The notes: generated by a model from the sequence alone, not told the origin. Shown: positions 42,060 through 50,337, counted from the first letter of the stretch. The stretch: DNA of 58,010 nucleotides from Tychonema litorale BBK16 (GCF_021648855.1 NZ_JAKJHX010000022.1:1-58010); one strand, 5' to 3'. Translations and numbers: made by a program.

Positions 42060-42923
42060 TTATTGTTTATTTGCAAAATTTACATTACTTGGGACTAATG
42101 GTTCTTGGGAAATTTTCCCCAGATCAACCGAACTCAACATTTCTGACCACTTGAGTGCCAAGCTGCGATCGCTCGGAGATGAGACGCGCAGTTGAGCTAG
42201 AGTTGTGAGATATTCGTACCAGATACCTTGCTGGGTTAAAATGCTCAGCCGATCGCGCTCAGACGATCGATCCAACTCCGTTTTCAGCGTTGGGGCGATT
42301 GCAGTGCGGTTGATCCACCCAGAAACGAGAACATCGTCTTGAGAGTTTTTCGGGCTGCATTTAATAGTAAAGTACCAGTGATAGTTTTTGCCAACTTCCA
42401 GGACTGGCGAATTGAGGTCTTCGCCCAGGCTGACACTAACAATACCAGCACGGCTAGTTACCATCTGAAAACTTTTTTTGTAAATTGTTTTGTCCCTTTC
42501 GTCAGCTAACTCAAATTGGACTGTTGTGTTCAGGGCTATGGGAACGTAGTAGAAAAATGTCGGCTTTGCCGATACGGTTCGCCCCATAGTTGATTTGGGA
42601 ATCAAAGCCGTTGTCGAACTGGGGCAATTCGATGCTCCGCGCGTTCCTCCACCTTCCCGCCGTCCGGGTACGCCCTGTTCCGGCGGTTGAAATTTGTTCC
42701 AGAGCGTTTCTAGTTCATAGCTTTTGACTCTGCTTTCACTGTGGGAGGAAGATTGAACTGTTGCCGAATAAAAAGGTAGATGTGGGATGTCTAGACTATG
42801 GATGCCGTTTGCCGGATTGTTGAGAGCCTCTGCTGGCATTGAGAAACTAGCAGTGGCTACTGCCTCCAAAGACAGAATTAAGCAAATGGCTGCCGTGTTT
42901 AGATGACACTTTGTCAAAGCCAT
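42060..42923 (-). CDS. DUF928 domain exported protein
   Basis: 287 aa with a signal peptide (NTAAICLILSLEAVATASFS). The DUF928 core includes GGTRGASNCPSS, LIPKSTMGRTVSAKPTFFYY, a beta-sandwich middle (FELADERDKTIYKKSF) and NYHWYFTIKCSPK. The C-terminal third is helical and contains LTQQGIWYEYLTTLAQL, which is usual in the family. Function is unknown; the family co-occurs with two-partner secretion and CHAT-domain proteins in cyanobacteria. The ATG at 42923 was preferred to 42962 because it directly precedes the signal peptide. Confidence 0.82.
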   Translation of the reverse strand: MALTKCHLNTAAICLILSLEAVATASFSMPAEALNNPANGIHSLDIPHLPFYSATVQSSSHSESRVKSYELETLWNKFQPPEQGVPGRREGGGTRGASNCPSSTTALIPKSTMGRTVSAKPTFFYYVPIALNTTVQFELADERDKTIYKKSFQMVTSRAGIVSVSLGEDLNSPVLEVGKNYHWYFTIKCSPKNSQDDVLVSGWINRTAIAPTLKTELDRSSERDRLSILTQQGIWYEYLTTLAQLRVSSPSDRSLALKWSEMLSSVDLGKISQEPLVPSNVNFANKQ

Positions 42924-43199
42924 GATCGACCAGCCTTCTGATAAACATAAGAATTTTGTCACACTATTTTATTCTACCAAAAGTTTGTGTAAGTATAGTA
43001 ATCTATTGTACTTAATTTATATCTTAAGGTAGATACTATTAGTTTTGAGGATCTGACACATCTATAATTCTGTGTAACTATCAACCATGGTAGCTTAGTA
43101 GTTATCGGGACTCTCAGAACTCGACTACCACTAACAAATTTGGTTTTCTGTTTGGGTTTTGTGTTTTGGTTTTCTGTACAGTATCGCCATAAATTTAGC

Positions 43200-44891
43200 A
43201 TGAATCTCGATTCACCCGTTCTCTATGACAAACAGCCTTCGCGGCTGCGGATGGTAAGACCAATCGGAGTATACGCACTGCACGGCATTGCATTTTTAGG
43301 AAATAGATTGTTCGCTGTCGATCGGGCAGAAGGGCTACTATTGGAAATCGATCGAGAAAGTGACAACACTACTGTGTTGAATCCTTGTCAAACGGCTAAG
43401 TTTGCGGGTGCAACTGGACTGGCGATTTGGGAAGATACCCTTTGGTTTGCACGAGGTGAGGATATTTGTTGCTGTCGGGGCGCAATTCGGGACGGGGAAA
43501 TTGTTGAATTGAAACCGGAACATTTTGTTTCACTTACTTATCCTGCTGACGGAATTGCTGTTTGGGAATCTACACTTTATGTAACTTGCCAGAGACAGGG
43601 CTATATTCTGGTTTTTGACTGCAATACTGGTCGGGAAATTACTCGATTTTACGTTCCAGGTATTGGGGTAGAAAATATTACTGTGCGGGATGAAGAACTT
43701 TGGGTTTGTGACAAGACTGAGCAAACTGTTTACTGTTTAGAACGGGCAAATGGGGATGTTAAATTTAGTGTTTTAACCCCATTTGAAAACCCTTCTGGCT
43801 TGGCTTTTCACAAGGATTCTGAAACTGGGGAAGAAATTCTTTATGTGGCTTATGCTGGAGATGAACTTTACATCCGAGATGACCCCAATTCCGAAGATCC
43901 TTTTCAGTTGACAAAGCGCGATCGCACTTTTATTCAACCTTTGTCTTTTCACTATAATGAAGCCGAAAGCTACGCTCTGTCAAATGGTTTTTTGATGGAA
44001 ATGTCCTATGTAGAGGAACTGTCTCCCCTCGATGAAGTAGAAATTGATAATTTGGAGTGGCGGATTGCTTTACCTTCAGAAACTCATCGCCAAAAGGTGA
44101 GGCAGATTACGCCGATTGGGATGCCTTTTACTGAGGAAATTCAGGATGGGGAACGGGTAGCGGTGTTTAAGTTCGATCGGCATCATGCTGGGGAACGGCG
44201 AATTTTTGGCTGGAAGGCTTTGTTGGAAGTTAGGGCAATTAAGTATCAATTATCGCCGAGGGAGGTGGAAAAGATTCCTAAACTGTCGCCGGAGTTTGAA
44301 GCTAAGTATTTGGTGGACAATGACAATTTGGCGATGGATACGGAGATTGTGCGATCGGCTGCAACGGCTGCTATTGGTTCGGAAACTAACATTCTTAGGA
44401 AATTGCTGAGCATTCGCAATTTCGTTTATGACCAACTTTCCTACGGGATTAGACCTCATATTGACACACCGGATATTGTGCTGCGCCGTGGAGTTGGTTC
44501 CTGTGGCGAATACGTGGGGGTTTTGTTGGCTTTGGCAAGGTTGAACGGCATTGCTTGTCGCACGATTGGACGCTATAAATGTCCGGCTTTTGCTGATAGA
44601 AAAGGTTTGCCATTAGAGCCGGATTTCAATCACGTTTGGTTGGAGTTTTACATTCCGGGTTTTGGCTGGGTACCGATGGAATCCAATCCTGATGATATTC
44701 AAGAAAAAGGCCCTTATCCTTTGCGATTTTTTATGGGTCTAGCTTGGTATCACGTCGAAATTGGCAAGGGAATTCGGTTCCAAAGTCTGACGAGTGGAGG
44801 TCTTCCTTTGAATAAGGAGAATGTTTCTGTGGGGACGCTGGCAATTAATCATGTCAGGTTTACAATTTTGTCAGAGTTGCCAGCGATTTGA
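43200..44891 (+). CDS. Beta-propeller plus transglutaminase-like cysteine protease domain protein
   Basis: 563 aa. The N-terminal about 270 residues repeat blade-like strands (LHGIAFLGNRLFAVDRAEG, DGIAVWESTLYVTC, VENITVRDEELWVCD), as in NHL/SMP-30-like propellers. The C-terminal part is a transglutaminase-core domain with the triad Cys in GVGSCGEYVGVLLALARLNG, His in FNHVWLEFY and Asp in MESNPDD. No signal peptide from the chosen ATG (43200); the longer frame from 43140 would add a hydrophobic Phe-rich stretch that could act as one. Target unknown; protein cross-linking or cleavage is possible. Confidence 0.85.
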   Translation: MNLDSPVLYDKQPSRLRMVRPIGVYALHGIAFLGNRLFAVDRAEGLLLEIDRESDNTTVLNPCQTAKFAGATGLAIWEDTLWFARGEDICCCRGAIRDGEIVELKPEHFVSLTYPADGIAVWESTLYVTCQRQGYILVFDCNTGREITRFYVPGIGVENITVRDEELWVCDKTEQTVYCLERANGDVKFSVLTPFENPSGLAFHKDSETGEEILYVAYAGDELYIRDDPNSEDPFQLTKRDRTFIQPLSFHYNEAESYALSNGFLMEMSYVEELSPLDEVEIDNLEWRIALPSETHRQKVRQITPIGMPFTEEIQDGERVAVFKFDRHHAGERRIFGWKALLEVRAIKYQLSPREVEKIPKLSPEFEAKYLVDNDNLAMDTEIVRSAATAAIGSETNILRKLLSIRNFVYDQLSYGIRPHIDTPDIVLRRGVGSCGEYVGVLLALARLNGIACRTIGRYKCPAFADRKGLPLEPDFNHVWLEFYIPGFGWVPMESNPDDIQEKGPYPLRFFMGLAWYHVEIGKGIRFQSLTSGGLPLNKENVSVGTLAINHVRFTILSELPAI

Positions 44892-44895
44892 AGGA

Positions 44896-45003
44896 AGAAG
44901 TCATTAGTCATTAGTCATTAGTCATTAGTCATTAGTTATTAGTCATTTGTTCTAATGACCAATCACCAATCACTAATAATTAATCACCAATCACCAACAA
45001 CCA
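44896..45003. repeat. Heptamer arrays ATTAGTC and CAATCAC
   Basis: About seven ATTAGTC units (44901-44945), then CCAATCA/CTAATAA units to about 45003. Translation of the second block gives the spurious N-terminal extension of the next small gene. Confidence 0.88.
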
Positions 45004-45026
45004 ATTATAAGTTTACCGGAGGCGTT

Positions 45027-45167
45027 GTGGAATTTTCTATTGCTAATGTTCTTGTTTTAGTGGCCTTTGTACTACTGGTGACAGTTACGGGTGGGGTTGC
45101 CTATTTGACGGCGGTTGAATGGGGCGATCGCAGACGCTTAGATGAGGCTAAACGAAAAAAGAAATAG
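45027..45167 (+). CDS. Small single-membrane-span protein, 46 aa
   Basis: The GTG at 45027 lies 4 nt after GGAGG, an unusually good ribosome site for this window. The protein is one hydrophobic helix (IANVLVLVAFVLLVTVTGGV) followed by a charged cytoplasmic tail (EWGDRRRLDEAKRKKK). A rho-independent terminator follows at 45209-45240, so this is a self-contained short transcription unit. In size and form it resembles low-molecular-weight subunits of thylakoid complexes, but I cannot assign it. An upstream ATG at 44955 would only add translated repeat. Confidence 0.75.
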   Translation: MEFSIANVLVLVAFVLLVTVTGGVAYLTAVEWGDRRRLDEAKRKKK

Positions 45168-45208
45168 CTATTTGCTATTGACAAATGGTAATCTTTTTGT
45201 GATAACTA

Positions 45209-45240
45209 ACAAGGCGACACCATTGGGTCGCCTTGTTTTG
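45209..45240 (+). terminator. Rho-independent terminator
   Basis: ACAAGGCGAC and GTCGCCTTGT form a 10-bp stem with an 8-nt loop, followed by TTTGAGATTTTT. It ends the transcript of the 46-aa membrane protein gene. Confidence 0.85.
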
Positions 45241-45254
45241 AGATTTTTGGTAAT

Positions 45255-45320
45255 GAACAGGCAAGATGCCTGTTCCACAAATAATCAATTTTATTGTGGG
45301 GTGGGCATCCTGCCCGCCCA
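45255..45320. repeat. Bipartite dispersed repeat (GAACAGGCA / GTGGGCA hairpins)
   Basis: Hairpin 1 is GAACAGGCA-AGA-TGCCTGTTC (45255-45275); hairpin 2 pairs GGGCA with TGCCC (45303-45314). A second copy with compensated changes is inserted in the CbiG gene at 56763-56828. Confidence 0.85.
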
Positions 45321-45331
45321 TGAAAGGCTGA

Positions 45332-46237
45332 TTAACGATGGTCTAAGATGTCAATTACCCACCCACGAATCAGTTCGTTGATCTGTTCTGGTACTTCGTC
45401 GTGAGGACAATGACCGGCTTTGATGAAGTGTTCGGTTAACTGGGGATAGTGTTTGCGAAATTTGGCGCTTCTGTCTGTAGAATTCATCCAAGGATCGCCT
45501 GAACCCCACAGCATTAGCAGCCTACAGGTTAATTGACTGAGTAATATGTCTATTTTTTCTCCTTGGGGTGTTCTGAATACGGAGGCGAATACTTTGGGTG
45601 CACCACGATCGCACGATGGTTGATAAATTTCTTCGACTAATTGGTCTGTAACCGCGCTCTGGTCGAGATAAACTTTCTCTAGGGTTTTGCGAATTGTCGA
45701 TCGCTGGCGCACGTATTGGAACAGCAGAAAACTTGCCCAATCTTGCTGAAATAAGGCTTTAGCTACGGCAGATATGGCTTTTTGTACTGCTCTTTCTTCG
45801 GGTGCGGGTTGGGGTTCGCTGAAAGGGCCAGCGCTGTTGATTAAGATTAGTCCAGCAGCGGATTCGGGACGTTGTGCTGCGACGCACAAAGCGGCGTAAC
45901 CTCCCAGGGAGTTACCGGCTAATACGGCGGGCCGGCCGATGACATTGGTGATAAAGTCGTGGAGTTGGTCGCGCCAGAGGTCGCCGCTGTACTGCATTTC
46001 GGGTTTTGCCGATCGCCCGAATCCGATCAGGTCGATCGCCCATACCTCAAAATCCTGACTCAAGCCGCTGATATTTTTCCGCCAGTGGTCTGTGGACGCT
46101 CCAAAACCGTGAATTAATAGTAGTGGAGGGCGATCGGGATGCGGAGAGCTAGATCGAACATAGTACACAGAATGGCCCCGCCACTGCCAGTAAGTGCCTG
46201 GAATGGGGGCTGCGGTTATGGCTGGGGTTGTTTGCAT
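45332..46237 (-). CDS. Alpha/beta hydrolase
   Basis: 301 aa with the alpha/beta hydrolase fold: oxyanion strand LLIHGFGASTDHWRKN, nucleophile elbow GNSLGGYAAL (Ser in GxSxG), Asp in LWGSGDPWMN and His in KAGHCPHDE. The cap region is helical. Close relatives in cyanobacteria and plant plastids are annotated as haloalkane-dehalogenase- or pheophytinase-like hydrolases, but the substrate is not known. No signal peptide. It stands alone, with a dispersed repeat just downstream. Confidence 0.9.
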   Translation of the reverse strand: MQTTPAITAAPIPGTYWQWRGHSVYYVRSSSPHPDRPPLLLIHGFGASTDHWRKNISGLSQDFEVWAIDLIGFGRSAKPEMQYSGDLWRDQLHDFITNVIGRPAVLAGNSLGGYAALCVAAQRPESAAGLILINSAGPFSEPQPAPEERAVQKAISAVAKALFQQDWASFLLFQYVRQRSTIRKTLEKVYLDQSAVTDQLVEEIYQPSCDRGAPKVFASVFRTPQGEKIDILLSQLTCRLLMLWGSGDPWMNSTDRSAKFRKHYPQLTEHFIKAGHCPHDEVPEQINELIRGWVIDILDHR

Positions 46238-46650
46238 GATGTAAAAAATTAATTATTTACATTAATTATTGTATCAAAATAGTTTAGCCATGTGAGCTTA
46301 TGGTATGTCAACACGGGCGATCGGGCTGACAATCCGGTGGCGCAAAGGAGGGATCAACTGATTCATGTATGTTTTCTACCGATTCGGATGAGGGATCTTG
46401 AAGCGAGGAAAGTTGAGGATTTTGGGGATGACATGAGAGAAGTCGCCATCAGGGAGTTCCAGAAGCAGCAAAATCTGATATTTGCAAAGTTCCAGAATAT
46501 TTTGTCAGGTTATTTGTTTTTATTCATGGTTTTGATACTCTAAAATATAGATAGAGCTGTGGCGCTCAGTCGATCGGCATTGTTAATACTAGGGGAGCCA
46601 ACTATGCAGGGTGTGAACATTATTCACCTGAAAGTTAGGGAGTTTTCTGA
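46238..46650. other. 413-bp gap without a convincing gene
   Basis: A GTG-started frame of 83 codons (46292-46543) has no ribosome site, low-complexity composition and no recognisable fold. It is probably not translated. GGGAG at about 46638 serves the following gene. No palindrome or repeat was seen. Confidence 0.5.
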
Positions 46651-47130
46651 GTGATTGCTATCTCAGCCCGTCCCGTCGTCGGACGCAATTGGATTACGAT
46701 TAGCTTCGCTTCTACTTTGTACCTTTGTCCTGTTTTGGATCTGCTCCTAGCAGAAGTTCCGGATCACTGGCAAGCGGAGTTACGGTTGGGGCTTCAAGAA
46801 GCTTTGGTAAATGCGGCTAAACACGGAAACAAGCTAGACCCCAGTAAAACTGTTGGAGTCCGCTTTTCGATCGTACAAAATCAATATTGGTGGGTGATAT
46901 CGGACGAAGGATCTGGCTTTGAAGCCCCTTGTAGTTGCAATTTTTCTACTGACAATTGCGACAGTCATCTTGCAGATAAGTCTGAACTCCCTCATGTTGA
47001 ACAGGAATGTGGCAGGGGGTTATTTATTCTTTACCAGATATTCGATCGGGTTGAGTGGAATTCTCAGGGTACAGAATTAAGGGTATGCAAAGAACTTAGC
47101 AGTCGCTCTCGGCTGCCTAGCTGGCACTAA
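46651..47130 (+). CDS. RsbW-like anti-sigma factor / HATPase domain protein
   Basis: 159 aa, a single GHKL ATPase domain: N-box LQEALVNAAKHGN, G1 VISDEGSGF and G2 GRGLFILYQIFD. Proteins of this type are serine kinases of anti-sigma-factor antagonists or work with PP2C-type phosphatases. The cyanobacterial forms carry a Cys/Asn-rich insert like APCSCNFSTDNCDSH here. The start is GTG 46651 behind GGGAG. No partner STAS-domain or phosphatase gene is adjacent. Confidence 0.88.
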   Translation: MIAISARPVVGRNWITISFASTLYLCPVLDLLLAEVPDHWQAELRLGLQEALVNAAKHGNKLDPSKTVGVRFSIVQNQYWWVISDEGSGFEAPCSCNFSTDNCDSHLADKSELPHVEQECGRGLFILYQIFDRVEWNSQGTELRVCKELSSRSRLPSWH

Positions 47131-47236
47131 AACTACTAATATTTGGCTAAATTTTTATTCACCATCGTGCCGCAAACTTGCAGCCCGATGGTTTAAGTTT
47201 TAAAATGGTTCTTGAATTATTAATCAACAGAAATTT

Positions 47237-47271
47237 CTTGTAGGGAAACGGCAGTGCCGTTTCCCTACAAG
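47237..47271. repeat. REP palindrome, longest perfect copy
   Basis: 17-bp perfect arms (CTTGTAGGGAAACGGCA and its complement) around one base. This is the only copy in the window whose outer TAGGG/CCCTA parts are both paired to the end. Confidence 0.88.
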
Positions 47272-47323
47272 CATATTGATAGTACCTATAAACCTGGAAT
47301 ACGCTGAAACTCAAAATTCAAAA

Positions 47324-47605
47324 CTATTTTCCATGTCCGTGAGTGGGACAGGGAGGAGCAGAGATCGATCGATCTAGCCATCCTGCTGCTTGATTCAAGC
47401 GAGGGAGAGCTTCTTCGGGCTGATTTTTGAGCAAAAAGACCAAAGCAGCTCCAGCTTGCTCACAGGCCCGCGCTGAACGGTTAGATTTGAGACGATGCCA
47501 ATCTTTTTCGGAAATGGCAAGGCGCGCGGCCAGAGCTTGGGCTAGTTCTACTGTGCTAAGCTCGTTGAGGTTGACAGTTTTAGTTGTTTGTGTAGTTTCA
47601 AGCAT
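47324..47605 (-). CDS. Conserved small cyanobacterial protein, 93 aa
   Basis: A helical protein (LNELSTVELAQALAARLAI, DWHRLKSNRSARACEQAGAA, ALVFLLKNQPEEALPRLNQA) with a His-rich tail (CPTHGHGK) that might bind a metal. It has no membrane helix or signal peptide. Its start is followed upstream by an AAGAAGG heptamer array (47614-47640). I do not recognise a characterised family; the compact helical pattern and normal codon use support a real gene. Confidence 0.75.
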   Translation of the reverse strand: MLETTQTTKTVNLNELSTVELAQALAARLAISEKDWHRLKSNRSARACEQAGAALVFLLKNQPEEALPRLNQAAGWLDRSISAPPCPTHGHGK

Positions 47606-47712
47606 AAGTCGTAAGTAAGGAAGAAGGAAGAAGGGAGAAGGGCTATTGTTTTTATGATAATAGCTAGATCGTAGATTAATTTTTTTAATGATTGTCAGGT
47701 TTGCGGATCAAA

Positions 47713-48084
47713 ATGCCTCAACAGCCATCAAAGTTAAATCCAGAGACACCGGGAGATGAAAGTGAGTTTGTTCAAGCGCTGGAAACTGTAGAGCGATCGC
47801 TCGCAGCAGTCAAAGAACGCTACACTCAAATTCAGGTCGATCGCCTGCGCCAAGCCGAACTCGGTAATCTACTGGAAGATATCCGCCAATCAGTGCGCCA
47901 AAATCCCACAGCACAACTTAAGCAAGAATTACGGGAAATTGAGCAAGAATTGGAAACTATCGAGTTAAATTTAGAAAGCAGTCTGTTTTCTTGGGCCAGC
48001 ATCAAACAACCTTTTTGGCAAGCAGTTCGCTTTGGGGGACTCGGCATTTTGCTCGGTTGGATTTTGAAATCCTATGCGGGTTAA
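47713..48084 (+). CDS. Coiled-coil protein with C-terminal membrane anchor
   Basis: 123 aa from the ATG at 47713 (TTG 47692 possible). A long coiled coil (about 20-85; VKERYTQIQVDRLRQAELGN, LKQELREIEQELETIELNLE) is followed by one membrane helix near the C-terminus (FWQAVRFGGLGILLGWILKS). It would be tail-anchored with the coiled coil in the cytoplasm. Function unknown; no enzymatic motif. A GC-rich hairpin lies 20 nt downstream of its stop and may end the transcript. Confidence 0.75.
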   Translation: MPQQPSKLNPETPGDESEFVQALETVERSLAAVKERYTQIQVDRLRQAELGNLLEDIRQSVRQNPTAQLKQELREIEQELETIELNLESSLFSWASIKQPFWQAVRFGGLGILLGWILKSYAG

Positions 48085-48104
48085 AATTGGAAGTTAAGAT
48101 ACAA

Positions 48105-48161
48105 GGGGCGGGTTTTACCAACCATAATCGCCTGAAACTAATTATCTCGTAAACCCGCCCC
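48105..48161. repeat. GGGGCGGGTTT / AAACCCGCCCC stem-loop
   Basis: 11-bp perfect arms (48105-48115 and 48151-48161) around a 35-nt loop. The outer stem can be extended by TAC/GT with one bulge. It lies just after the coiled-coil gene and before the structured RNA element, and could act as a terminator or be a dispersed repeat. Confidence 0.75.
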
Positions 48162-48200
48162 CCTATTAGTTTGATAAAAAGGATTAGAAAATGTCAGGAA

Positions 48201-48604
48201 CTCAGGTCTAAGGACACTGAGCTTGCAAGAGCAAGTCTCGAAGCAAGCTATTCTGACCAGCCTAAGTCTTAACTGACTACGTTATTTAGGTCATGACACC
48301 CCGGAATGCGAAGCTAGTTCCCTGCTCTGTCGTTTGCAATTAAACAGTTCTAAAGTCACTGGAACAGTGTTGCAAGCCCAACAAGCCCTCATAACATTGG
48401 GCGTTGCCTAACATCACCCCGCAAGGGAGGCCCAACAAAGGCAAACATTATGCGTACAGGGTTGTAAGGTTTGAGATGGTAATTGTCCCATCGAAAGTAC
48501 AGTACAAAAGTACACCTGATCGAACAACTCCAAGGCGGTAATGGAAAGATTCAAGGCGGTTGAAACCGCCGGGTCGTTTTCCTCTCAGGTCTAAAGACTC
48601 TGAG
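48201..48604 (+). ncRNA. Large structured RNA element, candidate stand-alone HEARO/omega RNA
   Basis: The 543-bp gap before asnS is filled by a dense set of stems (all 48xxx). CTCAG-GTCT hairpin (201-221); CTTGC/GCAAG (222-235); CCTAA/TTAGG (261-290); GTTT/AAAC (332-345); CACTG/CAGTG (357-369); GCAA-GCCCAA with TTGGGC-TTGC (372-407); CCC-GCAA-GGG, a GNRA tetraloop (418-427); GATGG/CCATC (475-492); GTAC/GTAC (502-513); GGGTTGT with ACAACTC closing the 3' domain (459-465 with 524-530); and GGCGGT/ACCGCC (555-570). A near copy of the first hairpin ends the element (584-604, 19 of 21 bases equal). Size and layout resemble HEARO (IscB guide RNA); no IscB gene is present. Confidence 0.6.
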
Positions 48605-48627
48605 TTTCCCACTTACCGAGTTTGTTT

Positions 48628-50019
48628 ATGACAAATCAACGAATTGCAGCAATTTTGCGGGCTGGTGAACCGGATGAAACTGTAACTGTTCAAGGCTGGG
48701 TTCGTACTAAGCGCGAATTGAAAGAATTTGCCTTTGTAGAAGTCAACGATGGTTCAGCAATGGCTAATTTACAAGTAGTTATTAATGCCGATCTGCCCGA
48801 TTTTGAAAATGTACTCAAACAATTAAATACAGGTGCATCCTTAGAAGTTTCTGGAGTTTTGGTCGCGTCTCCAGCGAAAGGACAACGAATTGAATTAAAA
48901 GCATCCGCAGTTCAAGTTTACGGCGATGCCGATCCGCAAACTTATCCATTACAAAAGAAGCGCCATTCCTTGGAATTCTTACGAACAATCGCACATTTGC
49001 GGCCGCGCACCAACACCCACGGTGCTGTTTTTCGAGTCCGCAATGCTTGTTCCACAGCCGTACACCAATTTTTTCAAGAACGCGGCTTCTTGTGGGTTCA
49101 TACTCCGATTATTGCTGCTAGCGACTGCGAAGGTGCGGGGGAAATGTTCGCCGTTACTAACTTCGATTTGAAAAATATCCCGCGCACTGATTCCCAAGAA
49201 GTTGATTATGCTAAAGACTTTTTTGGGAAGCGCGCTTATCTGACAGTTAGCGGCCAGTTGGAAGCGGAAATCATGGCGATGGCTTTCGGGAATGTTTACA
49301 CTTTTGGCCCGACTTTCCGAGCGGAAAATTCTAATACTTCGCGACATTTGGCTGAGTTTTGGATGATTGAACCGGAGATGGCTTTCTGCGACTTGCTGGG
49401 AAATATGGATTTGGCTGAGGCGTTTTTAAAGTACATCTTTAAGTACGTTTTGGAGCATTGCCCGGAAGACATGGAGTTTTTTAACGATCGCATTGATAAG
49501 ACAGTTTTGGCAACTGCGGAAAATATCATTAACAATCAGTTCGAGCGAATTACTTACACAGAGGCGATCGCACTTTTGGAAAAAACTGATAAAAAGTTTG
49601 ATTTTCCGGTAAGTTGGGGTTTGGATTTGCAGTCGGAGCACGAGCGGTATTTGGCTGAGGATTTGTTTAAAAAACCGACAATTGTCAGTGATTATCCCGT
49701 CGGAATTAAAGCATTTTATATGCGGTTAAATGATGACGAAAAAACCGTGCGAGCAATGGATATTCTCGCTCCTAAACTGGGGGAAATCATCGGCGGTTCG
49801 CAGCGGGAAGAACGGCTGGATGTGTTGGAGAGACGCATGGAAGCTCAGGGGATGAATAAGGAGGAATTGTGGTGGTATTTGGATTTGCGCCGATACGGTA
49901 CTGTGCCTCACGCTGGCTTTGGTTTGGGGTTTGAGCGGTTGGTGCAGTTTATGACGGGAATGGGGAATATTCGGGATGTGATTCCGTTTCCGAGAGCTCC
50001 TTTGAGTATTGATTTTTAG
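48628..50019 (+). CDS. asnS: Asparaginyl-tRNA synthetase
   Basis: 463 aa, full-length class IIb synthetase charging tRNA-Asn. N-terminal OB-fold anticodon-binding domain ([20 protein letters not shown]). The catalytic domain has motif 2 [20 protein letters not shown] and motif 3 [20 protein letters not shown]; the final DVIPFPRAP is typical. Start ATG 48628; a TTG two codons upstream is possible. The ribosome site is weak (CCGAG). The preceding structured RNA ends only 23 nt before the start, so the asnS 5' leader may include it or its promoter may lie within it. Confidence 0.96.
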   Translation: MTNQRIAAILRAGEPDETVTVQGWVRTKRELKEFAFVEVNDGSAMANLQVVINADLPDFENVLKQLNTGASLEVSGVLVASPAKGQRIELKASAVQVYGDADPQTYPLQKKRHSLEFLRTIAHLRPRTNTHGAVFRVRNACSTAVHQFFQERGFLWVHTPIIAASDCEGAGEMFAVTNFDLKNIPRTDSQEVDYAKDFFGKRAYLTVSGQLEAEIMAMAFGNVYTFGPTFRAENSNTSRHLAEFWMIEPEMAFCDLLGNMDLAEAFLKYIFKYVLEHCPEDMEFFNDRIDKTVLATAENIINNQFERITYTEAIALLEKTDKKFDFPVSWGLDLQSEHERYLAEDLFKKPTIVSDYPVGIKAFYMRLNDDEKTVRAMDILAPKLGEIIGGSQREERLDVLERRMEAQGMNKEELWWYLDLRRYGTVPHAGFGLGFERLVQFMTGMGNIRDVIPFPRAPLSIDF

Positions 50020-50044
50020 TTGAGGATTGTGCGGGAAAACCTAG

Positions 50045-50065
50045 GGACACGGCATTGCCGTGTCC
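50045..50065. repeat. REP palindrome
   Basis: Arms GGACACGGCA / TGCCGTGTCC around T. A second copy starting at 50075 is split by the insertion at 50089-50288 and resumes at 50289-50302. Confidence 0.85.
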
Positions 50066-50088
50066 TCCGGGTAAGGACACGGCATTGC

Positions 50089-50288
50089 CCATTGGTGTCA
50101 ACTTAACGTCAAACCCAGTCACAGAATAGTGTTTGACTCTTAAGCCTAGATCCCCCCTAGCCCCCCTTAAGAAGGGGGGGACAAGAGTCCGGTCAAAGTC
50201 CCCCTTCTTAAGGGGGATTTAGGGGGATCTAGACTTGGCATAAAACCCGTATTTCTCAAAGGTTTCAGCCTTAAGTTGACACCTATGG
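50089..50288. mobile_element. Complete 200-bp MITE with 20-bp terminal inverted repeats and 7-bp target duplication
   Basis: The left end CCATTGGTGTCAACTTAACG and the complement of the right end CCATAGGTGTCAACTTAAGG match at 18 of 20 bases. GCATTGC stands on both sides (50082-50088 and 50289-50295); removing the element and one copy restores an intact REP palindrome. The interior has no gene. It holds a long imperfect inverted repeat built on CTAGATCCCCC...GGGGGATCTAG (50146-50232). Partial copies lie at both edges of the window. Confidence 0.85.
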
Positions 50289-50337
50289 GCATTGCCGTGT
50301 CCCTACTAAAATCTAAAATTTAAAATGGTATAAACTA

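Noticed and set aside
45142..45381. 79-codon frame reading NRQDACSTNN...GVGILPAHE
   Set aside because: It is the translation of a dispersed hairpin repeat, the same peptide that appears as an insert in cbiG.
46292..46543. 83-codon GTG-started frame
   Set aside because: No ribosome site, no recognisable domain, and poor composition; more likely chance.
48201..48604. tmRNA, RNase P RNA or group II intron
   Set aside because: The tmRNA 3' CCA acceptor end and tag frame, RNase P core signatures and group II domain V were looked for and not found.
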